A stretch of 45,674 nt of DNA from Bacilli bacterium (GCA_017512495.1 JAFWGF010000023.1:1-45674); one strand, 5' to 3'. Shown: positions 26,599 to 35,394, counted from the stretch's first letter. Notes: generated from the sequence alone by a model not told the origin. Numbers and translations: made by a program.

Positions 26599-26697
26599 TT
26601 AAAGACCTATAATTGTTCTTCTTAGAAAAGAACTTTTTAGTCTTTTATATCTTTTATGGTTGTAGGCCGGAATAACTACACTTACTAAATTTTGCAT
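26599..26697 (-). pseudogene. Remnant of a GT2 glycosyltransferase 5' end
   Basis: An ATG at 26697 with GAGGTAG in front opens a frame beginning MQNLVSVVIPAYNHKRYK, clearly the first strand and loop of a GT2 and close to the start of the GT2 gene at 22751-23896 (MEDLVSVIIPAYNHEKY). After about 18 codons the similarity ends, and a TAA stops the frame after 32 residues. The GT2 body has been deleted and joined to the rmlB fragment. It starts 22 bases after the cytidylyltransferase stop, as the next gene of that operon once did. Confidence 0.8.
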
Positions 26698-26719
26698 TGA
26701 ACTACCTCATATTATTATA

Positions 26720-28243
26720 TTATCTATCAAACTCATTTAAAAATAATTCTGCACACCATAATTGCCATTTTTGATTTCCAGTAAGAGTATCCATTGGAAT
26801 ATCTTTTCTAAATTCTTCTCTTTTTGGTCCTTCCCAATCTTCAAATATTTTATCAACTGGTCTAGGCATTGGAATTTTTTCTGGTACTGAAATTTCAGGA
26901 TATTTCATACTGAATAATTCTCTTATTAGATATTTTGATTCTCCATTTCTAACCCTGTCTAAGTCTAGTTTGTCTTTCATTATTAATATTGCATATGGAT
27001 CATAGTATTTCATTTTTGCCGTATTAAAAGCGTTCAAATAGGAACTTGAACTTTCTATAGCAAATACTTCATCCATAAATTTCATATAATCTATTTTTCC
27101 ATTTGGTAAATCATATTTATTATATAGATTAAACACTGATTGATCACACTTACTTAGAACTAATCTTGGATCTAAGAATGTATATCTATTCATAAAATCT
27201 TTTTTATCCCACTCTTTTGAGATTAATTTATCCATTCCTCCAAATATTAAGTCACTACTTTCTCCAACTAATATTAATTCATCTCCATTTGATTCCGCTA
27301 AAAGAGCTGCTTTATATATTTGCGGTTCTATCGAATGAACTGGAGCACATTTTGTTTTCATGACTATTGGAGTATATTTTTTATATGTTTCAAAATCAAC
27401 ATTCACTAAGATATGATTTAAATTTAATTTTTCACAATATCGCTTTGCTCTATCAATATCTTCATCAAATGAATTACTTAACTTAGTAGTAAATGTATAT
27501 GCATTACTACCTGGTTTTAAATAGGCAGCTAAAATACCACTATCCATTCCTCCTGATAGTAATATTCCTATCTTTTTATATTTTTTATACAAAGCATCAA
27601 TTTGTTTTTGTATTTCCTTATCTATATCACTAGCTGTTCTTACAGGAATTCTTTTGTTTTTATCTATTGCTTTATATAATTTATGTTTCATTCCTTTAAA
27701 AAAATTTTTATCATCTTTATAAATATATCTATATGCTATATATGATGATAGACAGAAATCTTTATCTATTTTATCTTTTGATTCTTTTGTATTTACTTCG
27801 TTGATACCTTCTTTATCTTCTGTCCAACCTCTAGTGTTTTTTAATGCTTCTGATATTTTTGAGGATGAAACACCTCTAGTATATGGAAAATATACTACTT
27901 TAATTCCTAGTTCTTTTAATTCTTCTTCATATTCTTCCCATGTTTCGGTACCATACCAATCATCACCAACAAACAATATACTGGCACCTAGTTTTTTACA
28001 GGCCGTTACTTTATCCATATCATATTGAGGAACAACTGCATCAACATATTTTATTGATCTTACTATTTCTGCACGATCTTCATACGGAATCATTGCTTTT
28101 TTACCCTTGTATTGTACTAAATCATCTACTGTTATTCCTACTATTAATTTATCACACATTCCCTTTGCATTCTTTAATAAATTTAGATGTCCTATATGAA
28201 ACAAATCATAAACACCTGTTGTGTATCCAACTACTTCTTTCAT
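26720..28243 (-). CDS. Cytidylyltransferase / asparagine-synthase-like fusion protein
   Basis: The 507-residue protein joins two enzymes. Residues 1-135 are a TagD-like nucleotidyltransferase: GVYDLFHIGHLN (10-21, with the HIGH motif) and TRGVSSSKI (122-130), which in TagD helps bind CTP. Residues 160-507 resemble the synthetase half of asparagine synthase: FFKGMK (181-186), the ATP-binding PP-loop LSGGMDSG (229-236) and GESSDLIFGG (327-336). The glutaminase half with its N-terminal Cys is absent. The two parts together suggest making a CDP-activated unit that is also amidated or otherwise joined to an amine; the substrates are unknown. The frame opens at TTG 28255, but GGAGG lies between it and ATG 28243, so 28243 is the start. 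It has its own promoter, and gene remnants lie on both sides. Confidence 0.85.
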   Translation of the reverse strand: MKEVVGYTTGVYDLFHIGHLNLLKNAKGMCDKLIVGITVDDLVQYKGKKAMIPYEDRAEIVRSIKYVDAVVPQYDMDKVTACKKLGASILFVGDDWYGTETWEEYEEELKELGIKVVYFPYTRGVSSSKISEALKNTRGWTEDKEGINEVNTKESKDKIDKDFCLSSYIAYRYIYKDDKNFFKGMKHKLYKAIDKNKRIPVRTASDIDKEIQKQIDALYKKYKKIGILLSGGMDSGILAAYLKPGSNAYTFTTKLSNSFDEDIDRAKRYCEKLNLNHILVNVDFETYKKYTPIVMKTKCAPVHSIEPQIYKAALLAESNGDELILVGESSDLIFGGMDKLISKEWDKKDFMNRYTFLDPRLVLSKCDQSVFNLYNKYDLPNGKIDYMKFMDEVFAIESSSSYLNAFNTAKMKYYDPYAILIMKDKLDLDRVRNGESKYLIRELFSMKYPEISVPEKIPMPRPVDKIFEDWEGPKREEFRKDIPMDTLTGNQKWQLWCAELFLNEFDR

Positions 28244-28381
28244 CGTTTCCTCCAATTTATTAATTTGTTTTTTGTGTAACCCCGTTTAAAATAATTCTTT
28301 TTTTAAGTAAAATATATTAATAGTTACTTATTTATACAACATATCCTAATCATTAATAACTTTTACTATTCTTATATATAA

Positions 28382-28390
28382 AGTATATCA
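28382..28390 (-). promoter_or_regulatory. Candidate extended -10 promoter of the fusion gene
   Basis: TGATATACT on the minus strand, about 140 bases before the start at 28243. No clear -35. The stretch 28256-28381 would be a 5' leader; I see no recognised riboswitch or strong hairpin in it. Confidence 0.35.
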
Positions 28391-28403
28391 TAAAAGAATT
28401 CTT

Positions 28404-28451
28404 TTAATCAATAAAATATATATTTAAATCAACATAACCATTTATTCCAGA
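28404..28451 (-). pseudogene. Probable remnant of a GH25 gene 3' end
   Basis: Read on the minus strand, 28404-28451 gives SGINGYVDLNIYFID and a stop, which matches the end of the GH25 protein at 24051 (SGISGFVDLNYFYYKY, stop). The frame is broken just upstream by TAG at 28452-28454, and nothing more of the domain is left. The match is short, about 15 codons, so it is less certain than the rmlB remnant. Confidence 0.55.
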
Positions 28452-28472
28452 CTATGTGATTTTAAAAAAGTC

Positions 28473-28503
28473 ATAAAAAAAAGCTTATTCTTTATAAGCT
28501 TCT
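28473..28503 (-). terminator. rmlB terminator
   Basis: AAGCTTAT (28481-28488) pairs with ATAAGCTT (28494-28501) around a 5-base loop, followed on the minus strand by eight T. The rmlB stop codon (28485-28487) is inside the stem. Confidence 0.85.
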
Positions 28504-29489
28504 TTATATTCTCCTGATAAGATATTTTCTACCCAATCTTGATTCTCTAGGTACCAATCAATAGTTTCCTTAATACCATCCTCAAAAGTATAAGTTCTGT
28601 TCCAACCTAATTCTTTTTCTGCTTTAGAAGAATCAATTGCATATCTTAAATCATGTCCTTTTCTGTCTGCTACAAATTCAATCAAGTCTTCTGATTTTCC
28701 TAATTGTTCTAAGATAGTTTTTACAACAGTTAAGTTAGTTCTTTCAGAGTGTCCTCCTAAATTATATACTTCTCCTACTTTACCATTTCTAACTATTAAA
28801 TCAACACCTACATTATGATCATGTACATGGATCCAATCTCTTACATTTTCTCCAGTACCATAAACTGGAACTTTTTCATCTTTAATAGCTTTAGAGAAAA
28901 TTACAGGTATTAATTTTTCAGGGAATTGATATGGACCATAGTTATTAGAACATCTACTAATAGTTACAGGTAAACCAAATGTTCTATAATATGCTCCTAC
29001 AAGCAAATCAGCACCAGCTTTAGATGATGAATATGGACTAGATGTATGAATTGGTGTTTCTTCAGTAAATAGTAAATCTGGTCTATCTAATGGTAAATCT
29101 CCATAAACTTCATCAGTAGATACTTGATGATATCTCTTAACTCCATGTTTTAAACAAGCATCCATTAATACTTGTGTACCAATAATATTAGTTGTTAAGA
29201 ATATTCCTGGATTCTTAATTGAATTATCTACATGAGATTCAGCAGCAAAGTTAATTACTACATCGAATTTCTCTTCTTCAAATAATTTATCAACTAATTC
29301 TCTATCTGTAATATCTCCTTTTACAAATTTAAAATTTTCTTTTCCTTCTAATTCCTTAATATTATTATAATTTCCAGCATAAGTTAAAGCATCTAAACAT
29401 ACAAACTTATCTTCTGGATATTTATTAACTACATAATGACAATAATTACTTCCGATGAATCCTGCTCCACCAGTTATTAAAAATTTCAT
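28485..29489 (-). CDS. rmlB: dTDP-glucose 4,6-dehydratase
   Basis: The enzyme turns dTDP-glucose into dTDP-4-keto-6-deoxyglucose, the branch point for both dTDP sugars of this cluster. The NAD-binding GGAGFIG is at 7-13, the catalytic STDEVYG at 123-129 and YSSSK at 152-156; NNYGPYQFPEK follows. The 334-residue length is normal. The frame is open to 29525, but AGGAGG lies 4 bases before the ATG at 29489 and within the longer frame, so 29489 is the start. It follows the rmlCD gene by 11 bases, and its transcript ends in a hairpin that overlaps the stop. Confidence 0.97.
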   Translation of the reverse strand: MKFLITGGAGFIGSNYCHYVVNKYPEDKFVCLDALTYAGNYNNIKELEGKENFKFVKGDITDRELVDKLFEEEKFDVVINFAAESHVDNSIKNPGIFLTTNIIGTQVLMDACLKHGVKRYHQVSTDEVYGDLPLDRPDLLFTEETPIHTSSPYSSSKAGADLLVGAYYRTFGLPVTISRCSNNYGPYQFPEKLIPVIFSKAIKDEKVPVYGTGENVRDWIHVHDHNVGVDLIVRNGKVGEVYNLGGHSERTNLTVVKTILEQLGKSEDLIEFVADRKGHDLRYAIDSSKAEKELGWNRTYTFEDGIKETIDWYLENQDWVENILSGEYKEAYKE

Positions 29490-29500
29490 ATTTCCTCCTA

Positions 29501-31024
29501 TTATTTTAAATTTTCTAACCACCATTTGTAATTTCTAGTTAATTGTTTACTAAATCTATCTGTAGCATCTTGCCATGATGGTAATCTATAAAATCCAGCT
29601 TCTTCTAATTTAGATTTATCTAATTTAGAATTTCTTGGACGATATGCAATCTTAGACATATCTTTTCCTTGATAATACTCTTCAGTAGTCACTGGATTAA
29701 TTACTGTTTCTTTTCCATTACTTTCCATTATATACTTAGCAAATTCAGCCCATGAACAATATCCTTCATTATTTACATGATAAGTTCCATATTTATCAGT
29801 TTCAGCCATTTCCACTAATAATTTAGCTAAATCTACTGTATATGTTGGTGATCCAATTTGATCATCTACTACTTTTAATTCTTCATATTTGTCGGCTAAT
29901 TTAAGCATAGTTTTAACAAAATTATTTCCATTAATACCAAATACCCATGAGATTCTAGTAATAAAATGATTTGGATTTCTTCTTACTTCTTCTTCACCTT
30001 CAAATTTAGTTCTTCCATAAACACTTTTAGGATTAGGTTTATCTTCTTCAGTATATAATTCTTCAATGCTTTTAGTTCCATCGAAAACATAATCTGTTGA
30101 AGCATAGATTATTTTAGCACCCACTTCAATAGATGCATCTACTAAATTTTTAGTTCCTTCAACATTTACCTTAGTACAATCTTCTACTAATTCTTCAGCT
30201 TTATCAACTGCTGTCCATGCTGCACAATGGAATATTACATCTGGATTATAAGCTTTTACTATTTTCATTACTTGTTCTCTATCTGTAATATTCATTAAAC
30301 TGCTATCTAGCGGTAAAATCTCATATTCTCCACGTTCTTTTAGTTCATTTACTATATCATATCCTAATTGACCACTAGCTCCTGTAACTAGATATTTTTT
30401 TGGTCTTCTTAAAAAATTAACTTCTGATTCTGATAATGGAATTCTATCTCTATCTTTATCAGATAATAATGGTTCATCTATACCATATTTTTCAAATATT
30501 TCATCCCATGGAATATTGATAGCCGGATCATTCCAAAGTACTCCACCTTCCATTCTTGGAGCATATTCATTATCTACCATATAATTAAATGTGGCGCCAT
30601 CAGTTAAAGCTAAGAATCCATGAGCATAACCTCTAGGGACATATAACATTCTTCCATTTTCAGGAGTTAATTCTATAGCTGTATATTCTCCATAAGTTGG
30701 TGAATCCTTTCTCATATCAACAACTACATCTAAAACAGCTCCTTTAGTACAGCTAACAACTTTAGCTTGGCAATACGGATCTTTTTGAAAATGTAATCCT
30801 CTAATAGTACCTTTAGCACTCATTGATTCACTTTTTTGACTCCATTTTTTAAAATCAAGTGCATCTAATTGCTTACTAGTTATTGAAGTAAAATATCCTC
30901 TACTATCTCCAAACCTATTCTCTTCAATAATATAACAATCTTCTAAGTTAGTTTTAATAATATTAGATTTAAAATCTACGCACTTTTCTTCTGCTCTACC
31001 TTTTTCAAAATCTAAAATATTCAT
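29501..31024 (-). CDS. RmlC-RmlD fusion: dTDP-4-dehydrorhamnose epimerase/reductase
   Basis: This single 507-residue protein carries the last two steps to dTDP-L-rhamnose. Residues 1-205 are RmlC, a cupin with RGLHFQ (75-80, catalytic His78), YVPRGYAHGF (128-137) and WNDP (164-167). Residues 209-507 are RmlD, with the NAD(P)-binding GASGQLG (215-221), STDYVFDG (309-316) and YGRTK (336-340). Both halves keep their key residues, so both should be active. AGGAGG precedes the ATG at 31024. It lies between rmlA and rmlB. Separate proteins are the rule; fusions are known in some Bacillota. Confidence 0.93.
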   Translation of the reverse strand: MNILDFEKGRAEEKCVDFKSNIIKTNLEDCYIIEENRFGDSRGYFTSITSKQLDALDFKKWSQKSESMSAKGTIRGLHFQKDPYCQAKVVSCTKGAVLDVVVDMRKDSPTYGEYTAIELTPENGRMLYVPRGYAHGFLALTDGATFNYMVDNEYAPRMEGGVLWNDPAINIPWDEIFEKYGIDEPLLSDKDRDRIPLSESEVNFLRRPKKYLVTGASGQLGYDIVNELKERGEYEILPLDSSLMNITDREQVMKIVKAYNPDVIFHCAAWTAVDKAEELVEDCTKVNVEGTKNLVDASIEVGAKIIYASTDYVFDGTKSIEELYTEEDKPNPKSVYGRTKFEGEEEVRRNPNHFITRISWVFGINGNNFVKTMLKLADKYEELKVVDDQIGSPTYTVDLAKLLVEMAETDKYGTYHVNNEGYCSWAEFAKYIMESNGKETVINPVTTEEYYQGKDMSKIAYRPRNSKLDKSKLEEAGFYRLPSWQDATDRFSKQLTRNYKWWLENLK

Positions 31025-31034
31025 AACCTACCTC

Positions 31035-31910
31035 CTATTTTGTTTGTTCAACTAATTTTTGTAAATATTGGCCATAACTATTTTTCTTTAGTAAATCTGC
31101 TCTTGCTTGTAATTCTTCTTTAGTAAGCCATCCGCGATAATAAGCAATTTGTTCAGGGCAACAAATAACTTTATCTTTATTACTTTCGATTGTTTTAATC
31201 ATATTAGCAGCATCTAATTGTGATTCAAAAGTTCCTGTATCAAACCATGTGAATCCTTCACCTAATAATTCTGCTTTTAGAACACCATCTTGTAAATACA
31301 TATCATTTAAAGTAGTAATCTCTAATTCTCCTCTAGCACTAGGTTTTACTTCTTTTGCTTTAGCAGCTACTCCTTTAGGATAGAAATAAAGACCTGTAAT
31401 AGCATAATTAGATTTTGGTTTCTTAGGCTTTTCCTCAACACTAATTACTTTTTTTCCATCAAGTTCCATAATACCAAATCTTTCTGGATCTCTAACTTGG
31501 TTACCAAAGATAGTAGCATAACCATCTTCAGCATTTTTTCTAGCATTTTCTAACATTATATTAAAATCATTACCATAGAAAATGTTATCTCCTAAAATCA
31601 TAGCACATTCATCATCACCGATAAATTCTTCTCCTAAGATAAAAGCTTGTGCTAATCCATCTGGGGATGGTTGTTCTACATAAGAAATATTAATTCCAAA
31701 AGTGCTTCCGTCCTTTAATAATTTTTTAAATGACGCTTGATCTTCAGGAGTTGTAATTACCAAAATATCTTTAATTCCAGCAAGCATTAGAGTTGCTAAA
31801 GGATAAAAAATCATTGGCTTATCATAAATTGGCATTAATTGTTTACTGATACCCTCTGTAATTGGATATAATCTAGTTCCACTTCCCCCTGCTAAAATTA
31901 TTCCTTTCAT
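31035..31910 (-). CDS. rmlA: Glucose-1-phosphate thymidylyltransferase
   Basis: The enzyme makes dTDP-glucose from dTTP and glucose-1-phosphate, the first step of the pathway. The nucleotide-binding loop GGSGTRLYP (8-16) and [16 protein letters not shown] (23-38) are textbook RmlA, as is ILGDNIFYG near 105-113, whose Asp binds the metal. The 291-residue length is normal. AAGGAGG stands 6 bases before the ATG, and the gene starts 3 bases after the GT2 stop. It feeds both the rhamnose and the 3-amino-sugar branch. Confidence 0.97.
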   Translation of the reverse strand: MKGIILAGGSGTRLYPITEGISKQLMPIYDKPMIFYPLATLMLAGIKDILVITTPEDQASFKKLLKDGSTFGINISYVEQPSPDGLAQAFILGEEFIGDDECAMILGDNIFYGNDFNIMLENARKNAEDGYATIFGNQVRDPERFGIMELDGKKVISVEEKPKKPKSNYAITGLYFYPKGVAAKAKEVKPSARGELEITTLNDMYLQDGVLKAELLGEGFTWFDTGTFESQLDAANMIKTIESNKDKVICCPEQIAYYRGWLTKEELQARADLLKKNSYGQYLQKLVEQTK

Positions 31911-31913
31911 TTT

Positions 31914-32768
31914 CTACCTCCTTATTAGACACCTTATACATAACACAGCTCGATATAAATAATCTGTTATATATAATAATGCCATTTGTATTTTATTTGC
32001 TTTTTGATATTCTTTAGCATAGTATCTTTGACTTTGTTTTAAAATTTTTTGTTTTGCTAGTCTCTTAATACTCTTATCAACAGATACTGAATGATCGTGA
32101 ATAATTTCTACCTCATTAGAAACAACTTCTCTTTTTCCTTTTTTCTTTACTTTAGTCGCAAAGATTTGTTCTTCATAATACAAAAAAGTATTCTCATCAA
32201 AGTAGTCATTTTCACTTAGAAATTTACTATCTACAATAAAGAAACATCCCGAAACTACTTCTACATCAGTAGTTTTACCTTTATATGCCTCTTCATCATA
32301 ATAAAGCCATTTCTTTTGATAATATCGTCTTAAAAGCGGGATATTAAATAGTATTTCCTGATTAACTGTAGGAAGTTTCCATCCCCGATTTAAAACTCCA
32401 TGTTCATTAATTGTCGGTCCTACTACTACAATATCCGATTGAATATTTGATGAAAGTTTTTTTAAGTCTTCCTCACCTTTAATGATGACATCTGAGTTGG
32501 AAAATATAATATTACATTCTCCTACTTTTTTAATTAAGCATTTAGCACCCACATTTAGCCCTGAAGCAAAATGCCTACTACTATTTTTAATTATAGTGAT
32601 TCGGTTACTTTCAAACTCTTTCAACTTATCAAAAGAATTATCTGTTGAGTTATTATCAACCACAACAATTTGATTTAAACATTTGTAATTACTTACATTA
32701 TCAAGCAATCTTTTAGTAGTATCAAAATCATTATAATTTACAATAACCATTCCTAACTTCTTTTGCAT
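31914..32768 (-). CDS. Family 2 glycosyltransferase (rhamnosyltransferase-like)
   Basis: A GT2 of 284 residues if begun at ATG 32768. It has VIVNYNDFDTT (8-18), VVDNNSTDNS (36-45) and the metal site SNSD (90-93), with VVSGCFFIVD and YYEEQIF further on; this layout is seen in WbbL and RgpA/B-type rhamnosyltransferases. The frame is open to ATG 32789, but the likely transcription start (about 32788, from the promoter at 32795-32823) excludes that codon, and AAAGCGAGA fits the ATG at 32768 best; 32774 is also possible. It leads the rml operon, so rhamnose as donor is a fair guess. The C-terminal 30 residues are hydrophobic and basic. Confidence 0.82.
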   Translation of the reverse strand: MQKKLGMVIVNYNDFDTTKRLLDNVSNYKCLNQIVVVDNNSTDNSFDKLKEFESNRITIIKNSSRHFASGLNVGAKCLIKKVGECNIIFSNSDVIIKGEEDLKKLSSNIQSDIVVVGPTINEHGVLNRGWKLPTVNQEILFNIPLLRRYYQKKWLYYDEEAYKGKTTDVEVVSGCFFIVDSKFLSENDYFDENTFLYYEEQIFATKVKKKGKREVVSNEVEIIHDHSVSVDKSIKRLAKQKILKQSQRYYAKEYQKANKIQMALLYITDYLYRAVLCIRCLIRR

Positions 32769-32794
32769 ATACATTCTCGCTTTCATCATAATTA

Positions 32795-32823
32795 ATTATA
32801 AAACATTTTTAATTTTTTAACAA
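32795..32823 (-). promoter_or_regulatory. Promoter of the GT2-rmlA-rmlCD-rmlB operon
   Basis: TTGTTA (32818-32823) and TATAAT (32795-32800) are 17 bases apart on the minus strand. It is the best sigma-A type promoter in the polysaccharide cluster. Its predicted start point decides the start codon of the GT2 gene. Confidence 0.7.
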
Positions 32824-32829
32824 GAACTC

Positions 32830-33768
32830 TTACTTATCATTTCTTTCTCTAACTATATAGATAGGTCTTCCTTTTACTTCTGAATATATTTTATAAATAT
32901 ACATACCAATAACTCCTAAGAAGAACAATTGAACACCACTTACAAAGATAATAATACATACAAGTGAAGGCCATCCTTGTACTGGATAACCATATACTAA
33001 GGTTTTAATAATAATAAACATAATCGCAATAAAAGAACATAAGCAGAAAAACAATCCACAGTACATCGCAACTTTAAGAGGTTTCCCTGAAAAAGACGTA
33101 ATGCCATCAACTGAATATGATAATAGTTTTTTTATTGGGAATTTAGATTCACCAACTGTTCTTTCTGGTATTTCATATTCTAACCATTTGGTTTTAAATC
33201 CTACAAAAGAAAATAAACCTTTACTAAATCGATTATATTCTTTAATATCTAAAATTGCTTGAACCATCTTTCTGTTCATTAAACGAAATTCTCTAGCTCC
33301 CGGTTTTTGTTCTACTATTGATATTTTATTCATTAACTTATACCATAACTTAGTCAATGTTCTTCTAACAAATGGATATTTTTTATAACTAGTTGTGTAT
33401 AAACAAACAGAATCATATCCTTCTTTTACTCCTTCATACATATCAATTAACACTTCTGGGGGATCTTGTAAATCAACATCCATTACTACTACATAATCAC
33501 CATTCGCAGCTTCAAATCCAGCATACATTCCTGCTTCTTTACCAAAGTTTCTAGAAAAAGAAAGATATTTTACTTTTTTATCCTTATTTGCATATCTTTT
33601 AATAATATCCAATGTCTTGTCTCTACTACCATCATCAATAAATATAAGCTCAAAATTAACCTCTTTCATTTTTCTAATAATTTTACCAATTTCACGATAG
33701 AAAATAGGTAAAGCTTCTTCCTCATTATAACAAGGTACTATTACTGAAATAAGATCTTTTTCTTTCAT
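32830..33768 (-). CDS. Polyprenyl-phosphate glycosyltransferase (GtrB/YkcC/CsbB-like)
   Basis: A 312-residue GT2. The catalytic domain has VPCYNEEEALP (11-21), IDDGSRDKT (44-52) and the family signature DVDLQDPPE (97-105). Two hydrophobic segments (about 232-256 and 268-295) anchor it. These enzymes load a sugar on undecaprenyl phosphate for transfer outside the cell. It overlaps the polymerase/ligase-like gene by 4 bases (ATGA). No GtrA-type gene is next to it; the only one in the window is at 6090, beside another GtrB-like enzyme. Confidence 0.86.
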   Translation of the reverse strand: MKEKDLISVIVPCYNEEEALPIFYREIGKIIRKMKEVNFELIFIDDGSRDKTLDIIKRYANKDKKVKYLSFSRNFGKEAGMYAGFEAANGDYVVVMDVDLQDPPEVLIDMYEGVKEGYDSVCLYTTSYKKYPFVRRTLTKLWYKLMNKISIVEQKPGAREFRLMNRKMVQAILDIKEYNRFSKGLFSFVGFKTKWLEYEIPERTVGESKFPIKKLLSYSVDGITSFSGKPLKVAMYCGLFFCLCSFIAIMFIIIKTLVYGYPVQGWPSLVCIIIFVSGVQLFFLGVIGMYIYKIYSEVKGRPIYIVRERNDK

Positions 33769-35360
33769 CTAAACCCTCCTAAAAAATCTTTGTTAGTATA
33801 AACTTTACCCCTAATATTCTTAATTTTTTTATCACAAATAACATAATCACTTTCTACTAATTTATCATTTCCATTTTTAACGTAAATACCTGTAGTATCA
33901 GCAGAATAATTCATTATTTCATTACAAATTACATCATGATAACTATAATTAATATTTAAATCATAATTCTTATAATTAAATATTTTATAAATACCTTGTT
34001 TAAAATAATTAATATCCTTAACAAATAATTTATCTAAATAACTAACTTTATTTAATTCTTTTATAAAAATATCTTTTTCAAGTGGCCTTTCATCATAATT
34101 AGCTATTAATAAAATTCTCTTTTTATTCTTTCTATATAGACTAAGTATTATTATAATAACTAATAGACTAACTGCTGGTGAAACAAGAATATGTCCTGTA
34201 AAGAATGATAATAGAACTATTAGTACTAAACTAACGTCAAACATATATCTTGAAAAAGTAAATGCCTTTTTTTGCATAAATACTTTATAAACTACATAAA
34301 TAAAAGTACCAAAGAAAATAATAAATCCTATTAATCCATGATTATATAAAATATCAAAATAATCCATCTCAATCATTTTAGTTTCTTTACCTTTTTTTAA
34401 ATAACCTATTCCAAAAGCCTTTTGATATAAACTAGCTTTTTTATAATCCTTTAATCGATGCCTTTTAAAGGTTAAACGTTGACTAAATATAAAATGGTCA
34501 AATACTTTTTCACTTTCTACTATATCTTCTACTTCATCTACTTTTAAAAACTTTAAGTGAACTTCAATATTTTGATAAAAAGTAGTCTTAGGAATAATAC
34601 AAATTAATCCTGCTACCGCAATCATTATTATTCCTAATGAAATAGCTATATTCTTATATTTTTTAGCTTTAATACTGTGTATCCAAAAATATAATACTGC
34701 AAAACCTAAAGTAATCATAAGTGATAATAACGGAGTCTTAGTACCTATCATTAAAATTACTATTAAATACATAATTATAAGAATCATACTAGGAATAATC
34801 TTCTTAGATTCAACTATTATAATAAACATAATTGGTGTTAATAACGAAATAATTCCACTTATTTCATTAGCTGAATTATAAAATCCTAATGTACCTGCTT
34901 TAGTAATTTCATATGTTTCATAACCTATTCCTAACAGTAACGGAACAAATATAAAAATTAAATATAAAAATAATGTCGTAAATAAAGTCATTGGACTAAT
35001 AGAAACATTCTCTCTAATAGAGAACAAAGATACTAATAAAATTGGAAAATAAAATACTTTTATAAGTCCTTGTACTTCTGTCATTAACCCTAATCCATCT
35101 TTGTAAACTATTATCCCTAGTACATATAAAATCATATAAACAAAAAACAAAGAATATGGTATTAATAATTTCTTTTTATCATAAACAAAAAGACTTGTAT
35201 AACAAATAAATAACATAAATAGTAATCTAATAAAAATACCAACAGTTAATTTAATTTCAAATAAATGTAGACATAATCCTGTTAATAAATCAATTATTGG
35301 TCCTAATAAAATAAAAATCATAATTATATAACTTAAATTTCTTTTAATAAAACTATTCAT
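33765..35360 (-). CDS. O-antigen ligase/polymerase-like membrane protein with cytosolic tail
   Basis: A 531-residue protein with about 11-12 hydrophobic segments up to residue 410, a pattern of the Wzy/WaaL superfamily. The large hydrophilic loop at about 260-330 (with FSQRLTFKRHRLKDY) and the following GIGYLKKG and YNHGLIGFIIFFG match that group. These proteins join lipid-linked glycans outside the membrane. Residues 411-531 are a hydrophilic extension starting KNKKRILLIANYDERP; I do not recognise it. AGAGGA stands 4 bases before the ATG. With an ABC exporter present a classical Wzy is not needed, so it may attach or polymerise a second glycan. Confidence 0.75.
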   Translation of the reverse strand: MNSFIKRNLSYIIMIFILLGPIIDLLTGLCLHLFEIKLTVGIFIRLLFMLFICYTSLFVYDKKKLLIPYSLFFVYMILYVLGIIVYKDGLGLMTEVQGLIKVFYFPILLVSLFSIRENVSISPMTLFTTLFLYLIFIFVPLLLGIGYETYEITKAGTLGFYNSANEISGIISLLTPIMFIIIVESKKIIPSMILIIMYLIVILMIGTKTPLLSLMITLGFAVLYFWIHSIKAKKYKNIAISLGIIMIAVAGLICIIPKTTFYQNIEVHLKFLKVDEVEDIVESEKVFDHFIFSQRLTFKRHRLKDYKKASLYQKAFGIGYLKKGKETKMIEMDYFDILYNHGLIGFIIFFGTFIYVVYKVFMQKKAFTFSRYMFDVSLVLIVLLSFFTGHILVSPAVSLLVIIIILSLYRKNKKRILLIANYDERPLEKDIFIKELNKVSYLDKLFVKDINYFKQGIYKIFNYKNYDLNINYSYHDVICNEIMNYSADTTGIYVKNGNDKLVESDYVICDKKIKNIRGKVYTNKDFLGGFR

Positions 35361-35385
35361 ATTATCCTCTGCACTTTCTAAAAAA

Positions 35386-35394
35386 ATTATAGCA
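35386..35394 (-). promoter_or_regulatory. Extended -10 promoter of the ligase-like gene
   Basis: TG-C-TATAAT on the minus strand, 25 bases before the start at 35360. The -35 is weak. Confidence 0.5.

Noticed and set aside
17278..28243. A classical poly(glycerol phosphate) teichoic acid locus
   Set aside because: TagD-, TagF-, TagG- and TagH-like parts exist, but TagO, TagA and a full-length TagF are absent, and rhamnose and amino-sugar genes dominate. A decorated rhamnose-type polymer fits better.
27940..28263. A 107-codon open frame on the plus strand opposite the cytidylyltransferase domain
   Set aside because: The product is His/Leu-rich without family features, and the opposite strand codes a clear enzyme domain at the same place.
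28244..28403. Possible riboswitch in the long leader of the fusion gene
   Set aside because: The stretch is A/T-rich without a stable multi-helix structure or known aptamer core. The remaining bases look like decayed sequence beside the GH25 remnant.
26454..28484. Insertion sequence as cause of the gene remnants
   Set aside because: No transposase fragment, terminal inverted repeats or target-site duplication were seen. The duplicated piece is the end of a local gene, so homologous recombination or duplication is the simpler explanation.
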